DNA from: Geobacter sp.
GTDB taxonomy: Bacteria > Desulfobacterota > Desulfuromonadia > Geobacterales > DSM-12255
Assembly (NCBI GenBank): GCA_012026855.1
Contig: VEOV01000091.1
Location: 1 to 12,394 of the forward strand
Direction of reading: 5' to 3'
DNA: 12,394 nt
Positions 6,756 to 12,394 of this stretch are shown here, piece by piece (within the stretch, counting starts at the first letter, position 1; every line of letters begins with the position of its first letter). The notes below the pieces were generated by a model that saw only the letters and a list, made by a program, of their open reading frames with translations, was not told where the DNA came from and made no database searches. The position numbers were made by a program, and so were the translations under genes.

Positions 6756-8448
6756 AATCGTCGTTGACCCGATTACCAGAATCGAGGGGCATTTAAGGAT
6801 AGAAGCGGAGATCAGTGGCGGCAAGATTGTCGATGCCTGGAGCGGCAGCACCATGTTTCGTGGTATCGAGAAAATTCTGAAAGGGCGCGATCCCCGTGAT
6901 GCCTGGTATTTTACCCAGCGCTTCTGCGGCGTCTGCACCACGGTCCACTCCATCGCCTCCATCCGTGCCGTGGAGAATGCCCTTGGCATAAAGGTGCCCC
7001 CCAATGCCGAACTGATCCGCAACATCATCATGGGGATCCAGAATGTGCAGGACCATGTCATCCACTTCTACCATCTCCATGCCCTTGACTGGGTAGACAT
7101 AACTTCGGCGCTCAAGGCGGACCCAGCCAAAACAGCTTCTCTGGCTGCCTCGGTTTCCGACTGGCCGCTCAACTCACCTACCTACTTCAAAGGGGTGCAG
7201 GACAAACTGAAGGCGTTTGTCTCCAAGGGGAGACTGGGGCCGTTTGCCAACGGCTACTGGGGGCACGCTGCCATGAAGCTGCCGCCTGAGGCGAACCTCA
7301 TGGCTACAGCCCACTACCTTGAGGCCCTTGAGTGGCAAAAGGACGTCATCCGCATCCACGCCATTCTCGGCAGCAAGAATCCCCATCCCCAGACCTTCCT
7401 GGTGGGGGGGATGGCAATCCCGTGTGATCCGGACTCACAAAACGCGCTCAATGCCGACAAAATTGCCACAATTGCCGGGCTGCTCAAAAAGGCCAAAGAC
7501 TTCGTAGAAAAGGTCTATATCCCCGATCTCCTGGCGGTTGCCTCTTTCTACAAGGACTGGGCCGGCATCGGCGGTGGGGTCGGCAACTACCTCTCCTATG
7601 GCGAGTTCCCAGATCCTGTTACCGGCAAGCAGTTCTTCCCGCCGGGCATCATTCTCGGCAAAGACCTCTCCAAGGTTTACCCGGTTGACCAGAAGAAAAT
7701 TGCCGAGTATGTCGACCACTCCTGGTTCGAGTATTCCGGTGGCCAGGGGAAAGGAGCCCATCCGTGGGAGGGTGAGACCGAGCCGAAATATACCGGGCCA
7801 AAACCCCCCTACAAGAATCTGGATACCGACCGGAAATACTCCTGGGTCAAGTCTCCCCGTTATGAAGAGAAACCGATGGAGGTCGGCCCGCTGGCCAAGC
7901 TGCTGGTTGCCTTTGCATCGGGACACAAGGAGACCAAGGATGCAGTCGGCCTGGTGCTCAAACATCTGAATGTCCCGGCGACAGCTCTCTTTTCAACTCT
8001 CGGCAGAACCGGCGCCAGGGGCATCGACTGTCTCATTACCGCCCAGCAGCTGCCGAAATGGTTGCAACAGCTGCAGGAGAGCATCGGCAAGGGGGATCTC
8101 AGGATCCATGCCCAGGAGAAGTGGGACCCGTCGTCATGGCCGTCAGAAGCAGCCGGCTATGGCTGGCACGAAGCTCCCCGGGGGGCGCTCGGCCACTGGA
8201 TCAAGATCAAGGACAAGCAGATTCTCAATTATCAGGCAGTTGTTCCGTCCACCTGGAACGCCTCGCCGCGGGATCACAAGGGGCAGCGCGGTCCCTACGA
8301 AGAGGCGCTCATCGGTACACCGATAGCTGATCCTAACCGTCCGGTAGAGATCCTGCGGACGATTCACTCCTTCGATCCTTGTCTTGCCTGTGCTGTTCAT
8401 GTGCTCGATGCGAATGGCAACGAGATTGTGAGTGTCAAGGTAAAGTAG
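6748..8448 (+). CDS. hyaB: [NiFe] hydrogenase large (catalytic) subunit
   Basis: The 566-residue catalytic subunit binds the Ni-Fe(CN)2CO centre and splits H2 into protons and electrons; Geobacter nomenclature calls it hyaL. The N-terminal L1 motif RFCGVCTTVH supplies C60 and C63. The C-terminal L2 motif DPCLACAVH supplies C545 and C548 and ends at H551. A 15-residue tail follows (VLDANGNEIVSVKVK), the normal substrate of the maturation endopeptidase, so the mature protein should have 551 residues. The conserved early block VDPITRIEGHLRIE is intact. It has no signal peptide of its own and would be exported with the small subunit. The start codon overlaps the small-subunit stop (ATGGCTAG), and GGGAGG at 6733-6738 is 9 bases upstream, indicating translational coupling and equal stoichiometry. 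No frameshift or missing metal ligand is seen. Confidence 0.97.
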   Translation: MARIVVDPITRIEGHLRIEAEISGGKIVDAWSGSTMFRGIEKILKGRDPRDAWYFTQRFCGVCTTVHSIASIRAVENALGIKVPPNAELIRNIIMGIQNVQDHVIHFYHLHALDWVDITSALKADPAKTASLAASVSDWPLNSPTYFKGVQDKLKAFVSKGRLGPFANGYWGHAAMKLPPEANLMATAHYLEALEWQKDVIRIHAILGSKNPHPQTFLVGGMAIPCDPDSQNALNADKIATIAGLLKKAKDFVEKVYIPDLLAVASFYKDWAGIGGGVGNYLSYGEFPDPVTGKQFFPPGIILGKDLSKVYPVDQKKIAEYVDHSWFEYSGGQGKGAHPWEGETEPKYTGPKPPYKNLDTDRKYSWVKSPRYEEKPMEVGPLAKLLVAFASGHKETKDAVGLVLKHLNVPATALFSTLGRTGARGIDCLITAQQLPKWLQQLQESIGKGDLRIHAQEKWDPSSWPSEAAGYGWHEAPRGALGHWIKIKDKQILNYQAVVPSTWNASPRDHKGQRGPYEEALIGTPIADPNRPVEILRTIHSFDPCLACAVHVLDANGNEIVSVKVK

Positions 8449-8494
8449 GCCAAAGGCCGGAAAAGACTCATCCGTACTCCACGGAGGTGGGATA

Positions 8495-9148
8495 ATGTCA
8501 AAACTGAAGATCATTTATGTCTGGGAGATACCGGTACGAGTGACGCACTGGGTCAATGTCCTTGCCATGATTACCCTGGTTTGTACCGGTCTGTTTATCG
8601 GCCACCCGTTTTCAATCGGGCAATCCGCTTCATCATTTACCATGGGGTGGGTGCGGTTTGTGCACTTTACCGCAGCCTACGTCTTTGCCATCGGCCTGGC
8701 CGTGCGCGTCTACTGGTCATTTGCCGGCAACAAGTACAGCAACTGGAAGGCATTTTTCCCCTTTCTGACCCAGGATGGCCGTGACAAGCTGATGGCTACG
8801 TTCAAGTACTATACCTTTGTCAACAGGAAGCTTCCCCATGTTGTCGGCCACAATCCGGTTGCCTCGGCGGCCTACTTTCTTGCCTTTCTGCTCTATCTGG
8901 GGATGATCGTGACCGGCTTCACACTCTACTCTGAGCATGCTCCCGGCGGGATGATGCACAAACTGCTGGGGTGGATCACCCACATTTTCAGCAACCAGTC
9001 ACTCCGGCTGATGCACCACAGCTTCATGTGGCTGCTGGTCGGCTTTATCATCAATCATGTCTACAGCTGCTGGCTGATGGATATCAAGGAGCGGGGCGGA
9101 ATAATCTCCAGCATGTTCAGTGGTTACAAATCCATGGAAGAGGAGTAG
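8495..9148 (+). CDS. hyaC: Ni/Fe-hydrogenase b-type cytochrome subunit
   Basis: This 217-residue diheme cytochrome b anchors the hydrogenase and passes its electrons to quinone in the cytoplasmic membrane. Four hydrophobic helices are visible, roughly 20-38, 52-76, 122-145 and 174-196. The start VWEIPVRVTHW is typical of the HyaC/HupC family. Likely haem ligands are H18, H57, H174 and H188; the 14-residue spacing of the last two matches the known pattern in W. succinogenes HydC. The ATG at 8495 has GGAGG at 8483-8487. It lies 46 bases after the large-subunit stop, and its 3' end carries the ribosome-binding site of the next gene. A cytochrome b as direct partner fits a quinone-reducing uptake enzyme rather than one coupled to soluble periplasmic cytochrome c. 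Geobacter workers have used the symbol hyaB for this position, which clashes with the E. coli large-subunit name. Confidence 0.94.
   Translation: MSKLKIIYVWEIPVRVTHWVNVLAMITLVCTGLFIGHPFSIGQSASSFTMGWVRFVHFTAAYVFAIGLAVRVYWSFAGNKYSNWKAFFPFLTQDGRDKLMATFKYYTFVNRKLPHVVGHNPVASAAYFLAFLLYLGMIVTGFTLYSEHAPGGMMHKLLGWITHIFSNQSLRLMHHSFMWLLVGFIINHVYSCWLMDIKERGGIISSMFSGYKSMEEE
9140..9145 (+). promoter_or_regulatory. Ribosome-binding site pointing to a CTG start for hyaD
   Basis: GAGGAG sits within the last codons of the cytochrome gene, 7 bases before CTG at 9153-9155. No comparable site precedes the in-frame GTG at 9120, and the in-frame GTG at 9165 is too far away and would cut into the first conserved strand. 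Confidence 0.55.
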
Positions 9149-9152
9149 GCGA

Positions 9153-9647
9153 CTGCAGACACTGGTGCTGGGCATAGGCAATCTGCTGATGAATGATGAC
9201 GCCGCTGGCGTCAGGGTGGTGCAGTCACTGGCGGAGAAGTACCGTTTTCCGCCTGATGTCAAGGTTATGGATGGCGGTACCCTGGGGCTGGACCTGCTGC
9301 CCCACCTTGAAGGGGTTGACCGGTTACTGGTGATTGATGCGGTTGAAACCGGCGCTGCAGCGGGCACCATTGTCCGGCTTAACGGCGAGGATATACCCCT
9401 GGCGCTGGCAACAAAAGTGTCTCCCCATCAGATGGGGCTGAAAGACCTGCTCCTGGTTGCCGACCTGCAGGGCCATTCACCACCGCTGATGGTGCTCTGG
9501 GGGGTACAGCCGGAATCTATCGAGATGGATATCGAGATGTCCCCGGCAGTAGCTGAGGCTGTTCCTGTCCTGGAGCTGAAGGTTCTGGAAGAGCTTGCCG
9601 GCTGGGGTATTCAGGCAGAACGAATTCCTTTGACACCAACGGCTTGA
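9153..9647 (+). CDS. hyaD: HyaD/HybD-family hydrogenase maturation endopeptidase, probable CTG start
   Basis: This cytoplasmic protease removes the C-terminal tail of the large subunit after nickel is inserted; Geobacter naming would be hyaP. The family start LVLGIGNLLMNDDAAG is present. Counted from the CTG at 9153, the nickel-sensing ligands fall at D16, D62 (LLVIDAVE) and H92 (SPHQMG), nearly identical to E16, D62 and H93 of E. coli HybD. The resulting length of 164 residues also equals HybD. The alternative GTG at 9120 would add 11 residues (MVTNPWKRSRR) that look like out-of-frame translation of the cytochrome C-terminus; it lacks a ribosome-binding site and overlaps that gene by 29 bases. 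CTG is a rare start, so the exact N-terminus is less certain than the function. It closes the hydrogenase operon and is followed by a hairpin. Its substrate is almost certainly the large subunit two genes upstream. Confidence 0.9.
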   Translation: MQTLVLGIGNLLMNDDAAGVRVVQSLAEKYRFPPDVKVMDGGTLGLDLLPHLEGVDRLLVIDAVETGAAAGTIVRLNGEDIPLALATKVSPHQMGLKDLLLVADLQGHSPPLMVLWGVQPESIEMDIEMSPAVAEAVPVLELKVLEELAGWGIQAERIPLTPTA

Positions 9648-9659
9648 ATTTGCTAGTTT
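9630..9659 (+). promoter_or_regulatory. Candidate promoter for the trmFO cluster, at the hyaD 3' end
   Basis: A perfect TTGACA (9630-9635) in the last codons of hyaD is followed after 18 bases by TAGTTT (9654-9659), a weak -10 with an extended TG motif at 9651-9652. Transcription from here would start near 9666, just before the hairpin at 9674. No room for a promoter exists between the hairpin and the trmFO ATG. Confidence 0.4.
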
Positions 9660-9673
9660 CAGCCAGCTTCCGA

Positions 9674-9710
9674 AAGCCCTGCAAAGCCGATTTGCAGGGC
9701 TTCTTTTCTG
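9674..9710 (+). terminator. Hairpin terminator after the hydrogenase operon
   Basis: AAGCCCTGCAAA (9674-9685) pairs perfectly over 12 bp with TTTGCAGGGCTT (9691-9702) around a 5-base loop, followed by an interrupted T-rich run (CTTTTCT). It lies 26 bases after the hyaD stop and only 23 bases before trmFO, so trmFO transcripts must either start after it or run through it. The imperfect T tract suggests partial termination. Confidence 0.8.
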
Positions 9711-9725
9711 AAAGGCAACCTTGAA

Positions 9726-11045
9726 ATGTCACCATCAATAACCATCATCGGCGCCGGCCTGGCCGGTTGTGAAGCCGCCTGGCAGGCTGCATCCCGTGGT
9801 GTGGCGGTAAAGCTGCACGAAATGAAGCCCCAGAGGTTCTCTCCGGCGCACAAGCTGCCCGGTCTGGCAGAGCTTGTCTGCTCCAACTCCCTGCGGGGCG
9901 ATTCGCTGGAAAATGCTGTCGGTCTGCTCAAGGAGGAGCTGCGGCGTTTGGGATCACTCTTCATGGAGGCCGCCGAAGCTACCCGTGTTCCTGCCGGGGG
10001 AGCGCTGGCGGTGGATCGGGAACAGTTTTCCGCCTACGTCACGGCAAAGATAACCGCTCACCCCCTGATTGAACTGGTCACCGGCGAGATCAGCGCAATT
10101 CCCGATGACGGCATCGTGGTTGTCGCTTCCGGGCCGCTCACCAGCGAGCCGCTGGCTGCCACTCTGAAGGGGCTGACCGGCGACTACCTCTATTTTTACG
10201 ATGCCATTGCCCCGATTGTCACTGCCGAGTCCCTTGACATGTCGGTAATATTTGCTGCCTCCCGCTATGGCAAAGGGGACGGTGATGACTACCTCAACTG
10301 TCCTCTGAACCGTGAGGAGTACGAAACTTTCGTCCAGCAGCTGCTGGACGGTGACAAGGTGGCGGCGCGGGACTTTGAAAAAGTCGTTCATTTCGAGGGG
10401 TGCATGCCGATCGAGGAGCTGGCGGCCCGTGGTGTAGAGACCCTCCGCTTCGGGCCGATGCCGCCGGTGGGGCTGGCAGATCCGCGCACCGGCCAGGAGC
10501 CGCACGCAGTAATCCAGCTCCGCAAGGAGACCCGCGAGGGGGCGCTTTACAACCTGGTCGGCTTCCAGACAAAGCTTACCTGGCCTGAGCAGAAGAGGAT
10601 CTTCAGGATGATACCGGGTCTGCACAATGCTGACTTTGCCCGGCTTGGCTCAATGCACCGCAATACCTTTGTCAACGCTCCTGCCCTGCTGCAACCGACC
10701 TTCCAGCTCAAAAGCCAGCCACGCATCATTTTTGCCGGCCAGATTACCGGTGTGGAGGGGTATGTGGAGTCTGCCGGCAGCGGTTATCTTGCCGGGATCA
10801 ATGCTGCCAGGCTGGCTACCGGGGCAGAGCCGCTGTTGCCTCCGGAAAATACGGCGCTAGGGGCGCTTGTCCGGCATATTACCAATGCCGAAGTGAAACA
10901 TTTTCAGCCGATGAATGTTAATTACGGTCTCTTCCCGGAGCTGCCCGGCCGCATCAAGAAGAAGGAACGGCGCGGTATGCTTGCCGCCAGGGCTCTGGCA
11001 GAGATCGATCAATGGAATGGCGAGGTGAACTGTGACAGAGAGTAA
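9726..11045 (+). CDS. trmFO: Methylenetetrahydrofolate--tRNA-(uracil-5-)-methyltransferase TrmFO
   Basis: This FAD-dependent enzyme makes 5-methyluridine at position 54 in the T-loop of tRNA, taking the carbon from methylenetetrahydrofolate and electrons from NAD(P)H. It is 439 residues long, normal for the family (formerly Gid). The N-terminus carries the Rossmann FAD site IIGAGLAGCEAAW, with GxGxxG at 9-14. The two catalytic cysteines are C52 (ELVCSNSLRGD) and C226 (FEGCMPIEELA), matching C53 and C226 of the B. subtilis enzyme. Near the C-terminus MNVNYGLFPELPG is also typical. The ribosome-binding site is weak (AAAGG about 10 bases upstream). The ATG at 9726 is fixed by its closeness to the FAD motif. 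It is the first gene of a packed cluster; its last 14 bases overlap the next gene. Confidence 0.97.
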   Translation: MSPSITIIGAGLAGCEAAWQAASRGVAVKLHEMKPQRFSPAHKLPGLAELVCSNSLRGDSLENAVGLLKEELRRLGSLFMEAAEATRVPAGGALAVDREQFSAYVTAKITAHPLIELVTGEISAIPDDGIVVVASGPLTSEPLAATLKGLTGDYLYFYDAIAPIVTAESLDMSVIFAASRYGKGDGDDYLNCPLNREEYETFVQQLLDGDKVAARDFEKVVHFEGCMPIEELAARGVETLRFGPMPPVGLADPRTGQEPHAVIQLRKETREGALYNLVGFQTKLTWPEQKRIFRMIPGLHNADFARLGSMHRNTFVNAPALLQPTFQLKSQPRIIFAGQITGVEGYVESAGSGYLAGINAARLATGAEPLLPPENTALGALVRHITNAEVKHFQPMNVNYGLFPELPGRIKKKERRGMLAARALAEIDQWNGEVNCDRE

Positions 11046-11301
11046 ACAGCAGAAATCGATTATCGACAGGGTAGTCTCCATGGAGACCCTGATACTTCTG
11101 GCCGGCCTTTTCTCACTTGGTTCCGGCTACTACACCGGCGCGCCGCTGCAGTATTTCTGGGGGGGGATGATTCTCACCGGTGCAGTTGCGCTTCACTTTG
11201 TCCGGAAAAAGGACTGGAAGAAGCATTGGGAAGAGCAGGAGGAGATGCACCGCCTCATGGAGGAACGGAGAAAACTGAAGGAGGAGCAGGATGGGAAGTA
11301 G
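11032..11301 (+). CDS. Small two-helix membrane protein of unknown function
   Basis: This 89-residue protein is not recognised. It has a polar N-terminus, two hydrophobic segments (about 19-34 and 39-57) joined by a short YYTGAP turn, and a strongly charged tail from residue 58 rich in Lys, Glu, Arg and Trp that should form a helix or coiled coil. The short loop predicts a helical hairpin with both ends in the cytoplasm, held there by the RKKDWKK stretch after the second helix. The start is GTG at 11032, supported by GAGGTG at 11022-11027; an internal ATG at 11080 has no such site. It overlaps trmFO by 14 bases and maf by 11, so it is probably translationally coupled to both, which argues that it is a real gene. 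A run of eight G at 11159-11166 lies between the helices. No function can be assigned from sequence. Confidence 0.75.
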   Translation: MTESKQQKSIIDRVVSMETLILLAGLFSLGSGYYTGAPLQYFWGGMILTGAVALHFVRKKDWKKHWEEQEEMHRLMEERRKLKEEQDGK

Positions 11302-11875
11302 CATCATCCTTGCTTCTGCATCGCCGCGGCGGCAGGAGCTGCTTGCCTCGGCAGGGGTGACGTTCAGCGTTGTGCCCGGTGATATCGATGAGACCCCGTA
11401 CCCCGGAGAAGAGCCGACGGCCCATGTTGTCAGGCTTGCCGAGGAGAAGGCCCGCGAGGCGTCAACAAGAGCTGACGGCCGGTTTTTCATCGGTGCAGAT
11501 ACGATTGTAGTCCTGGATGGTGAAATACTCGGCAAGCCCCGTGATGAGGCAGACGCCGCCGTCATGCTCAGAAAGCTTTCCAACAGGATGCACCACGTGA
11601 TTACCGGTTTTGCCATAGTTGACCATGAAAGCGGCAGAACCGTCAGTAGGGCTGTCAGCACGGAGGTCTACTTCCGGAAGATCACTGACGCCGAAATTGC
11701 CGCCTATATTGCTACCGGCTGCCCGCTGGACAAGGCCGGGGCCTATGCCATTCAGGGGGGGGCAGCCTCCATGGTGGAGAAGATCAACGGTTCCTATACC
11801 AATGTGGTCGGTCTACCCCTTTGTGAAGTGGTCGGCGCGTTGCGGGAAATGGCCGCAGGCAGCGGAGAAGGCTGA
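11291..11875 (+). CDS. maf: Maf nucleoside triphosphate pyrophosphatase, YhdE type (dTTP/UTP)
   Basis: The cytoplasmic Maf protein hydrolyses NTPs to NMPs plus pyrophosphate and is thought to remove modified or excess pyrimidine nucleotides and restrain septum formation. It has 194 residues, typical of the family. The signature ILASASPRRQELL is at the N-terminus (5-17), GADTIV supplies the metal-site aspartate, and DKAGAYAIQG plus INGSYTNVVGLPL form the rest of the active site. The KAGAY block is the YhdE-type form associated with dTTP/UTP and pseudo-U or m5U triphosphates, rather than the YceF type. AAGGAGG at 11278-11284 precedes the ATG by 6 bases. The start overlaps the small membrane-protein gene by 11 bases, and only one base separates the stop from the next ATG. 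A run of eight G at 11755-11762 falls in the conserved IQGG codons. Confidence 0.96.
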   Translation: MGSSIILASASPRRQELLASAGVTFSVVPGDIDETPYPGEEPTAHVVRLAEEKAREASTRADGRFFIGADTIVVLDGEILGKPRDEADAAVMLRKLSNRMHHVITGFAIVDHESGRTVSRAVSTEVYFRKITDAEIAAYIATGCPLDKAGAYAIQGGAASMVEKINGSYTNVVGLPLCEVVGALREMAAGSGEG

Positions 11876-11876
11876 A

Positions 11877-12394
11877 ATGGAAATTGCGGCCAATCTGGAA
11901 AAGGTACGGCGGCAGATCAGCGCTGCCGCCATCAAGGCGGGGCGGAGTCCGGAATCGGTCCGCCTCGTGGCTGTATCAAAGACCAAACCGGAAGCGCTGG
12001 TAGAGGAAGCCGCTGCTGCCGGCCAACTGATCTGCGGCGAAAACTACGTTCAGGAGCTGGCCGCCAAGGCAGTGGCAGTGAAATCACCGGTAGAATGGCA
12101 CTTTATCGGCCATCTGCAGAGCAACAAGGTCAGGCAGATCGCCGGACTGGTGACCATGATCCACTCGGTTGACCGGTTGTCGCTGGCTGAGGAGATCAGC
12201 CGGCAGTGGGGGCGGCTCGGCAGGAGCTGTGACATCCTTATCCAGGTCAATGTTTCGGGTGAGGCTACCAAGAGCGGTACTACGGCAGCAGATGCCCTGG
12301 AACTGGTCAGGCGGGCGGCAGCGCTGCCCAATCTGCGTATTTGCGGTCTGATGACCATGCCCCCCTTTTTTGATGATCCGGCAGCGGCCAGACC
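11877..12394 (+). CDS. yggS: YggS-family PLP homeostasis protein, partial (runs off window end)
   Basis: These are the first 172 codons of a YggS/PROSC-type protein, a single-domain alanine-racemase-fold protein that holds pyridoxal phosphate and buffers B6 and amino acid pools without known catalysis. The PLP-binding lysine is K35 in LVAVSKTKP. GENYVQEL, EWHFIGHLQSNKV, IHSVD, IQVNVSGEATKSG and GLMTMPP are all family hallmarks in the correct order. Full family members have about 225-235 residues, so roughly a quarter is missing beyond the window edge. The ATG at 11877 follows the maf stop by one base and has GGAGAAGG at 11864-11871. In many bacteria yggS is followed by yggT or proC; what follows here is not visible. 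No stop or frameshift occurs within the visible part. Confidence 0.95.
   Translation, partial: MEIAANLEKVRRQISAAAIKAGRSPESVRLVAVSKTKPEALVEEAAAAGQLICGENYVQELAAKAVAVKSPVEWHFIGHLQSNKVRQIAGLVTMIHSVDRLSLAEEISRQWGRLGRSCDILIQVNVSGEATKSGTTAADALELVRRAAALPNLRICGLMTMPPFFDDPAAAR

Noticed and set aside
5748..7061. Long open frame (437 codons) on the - strand across the hydrogenase genes.
   Set aside because: It lies entirely opposite well-conserved hydrogenase codons; its translation shows no coherent domain, so it is a shadow of strong codon bias.

Overview
The window reads as chromosomal DNA from a Geobacter-like member of the Desulfuromonadia/Geobacterales. This is inferred from the combination of a GTP-dependent PEP carboxykinase, a periplasmic-type [NiFe] hydrogenase cassette of the Hya layout, folate-dependent TrmFO, and a GT-C/TPR membrane protein. 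No 16S or other marker is present to prove it. All eleven protein genes lie on the + strand. I see no tRNA, rRNA, CRISPR array, transposon or phage gene, and no gene-free stretch longer than about 190 bases.

Layout: (1) 144-1433, an RhlB-like DEAD-box RNA helicase. (2) 1619-3472, pckG, closed by a strong intrinsic terminator at 3495-3528. (3) 3636-5453, a polytopic GT-C/TMTC-like membrane protein with C-terminal TPRs, closed by a second terminator at 5502-5536. (4) 5628-9647, a four-gene hydrogenase operon with its own sigma-70-type promoter: Tat-exported small subunit, large subunit, diheme cytochrome b and maturation protease. It ends in a third hairpin at 9674-9702. (5) 9726 to the window end, a tightly packed housekeeping cluster: trmFO, a small two-helix membrane protein, maf, and a yggS-type PLP-binding gene cut by the window edge. 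Neighbouring genes here overlap or nearly touch.

The hydrogenase genes form a self-contained H2-oxidising unit. The small and large subunits are exported together through the Tat signal on the small subunit. The cytochrome b passes electrons from H2 to the membrane quinone pool. The endopeptidase removes a 15-residue tail from the large subunit after nickel insertion. The HypABCDEF factors needed for metal-centre assembly are not in the window.

The most notable sequence feature is in the small subunit. The second cysteine of the usual CxxC proximal-cluster motif is aspartate (C71-T-G-D74), and the two extra cysteines of the classic O2-tolerant enzymes are absent. This places it with the 3-Cys/1-Asp hydrogenases rather than standard uptake enzymes. 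Other points worth checking are a probable CTG start codon for the maturation protease, a candidate trmFO promoter that would put the hya terminator hairpin inside the trmFO leader, and paired ATTTT/AAAAT palindromes over the hya promoter. I did not find a wholly new multi-gene system; most of the window is recognisable core metabolism.
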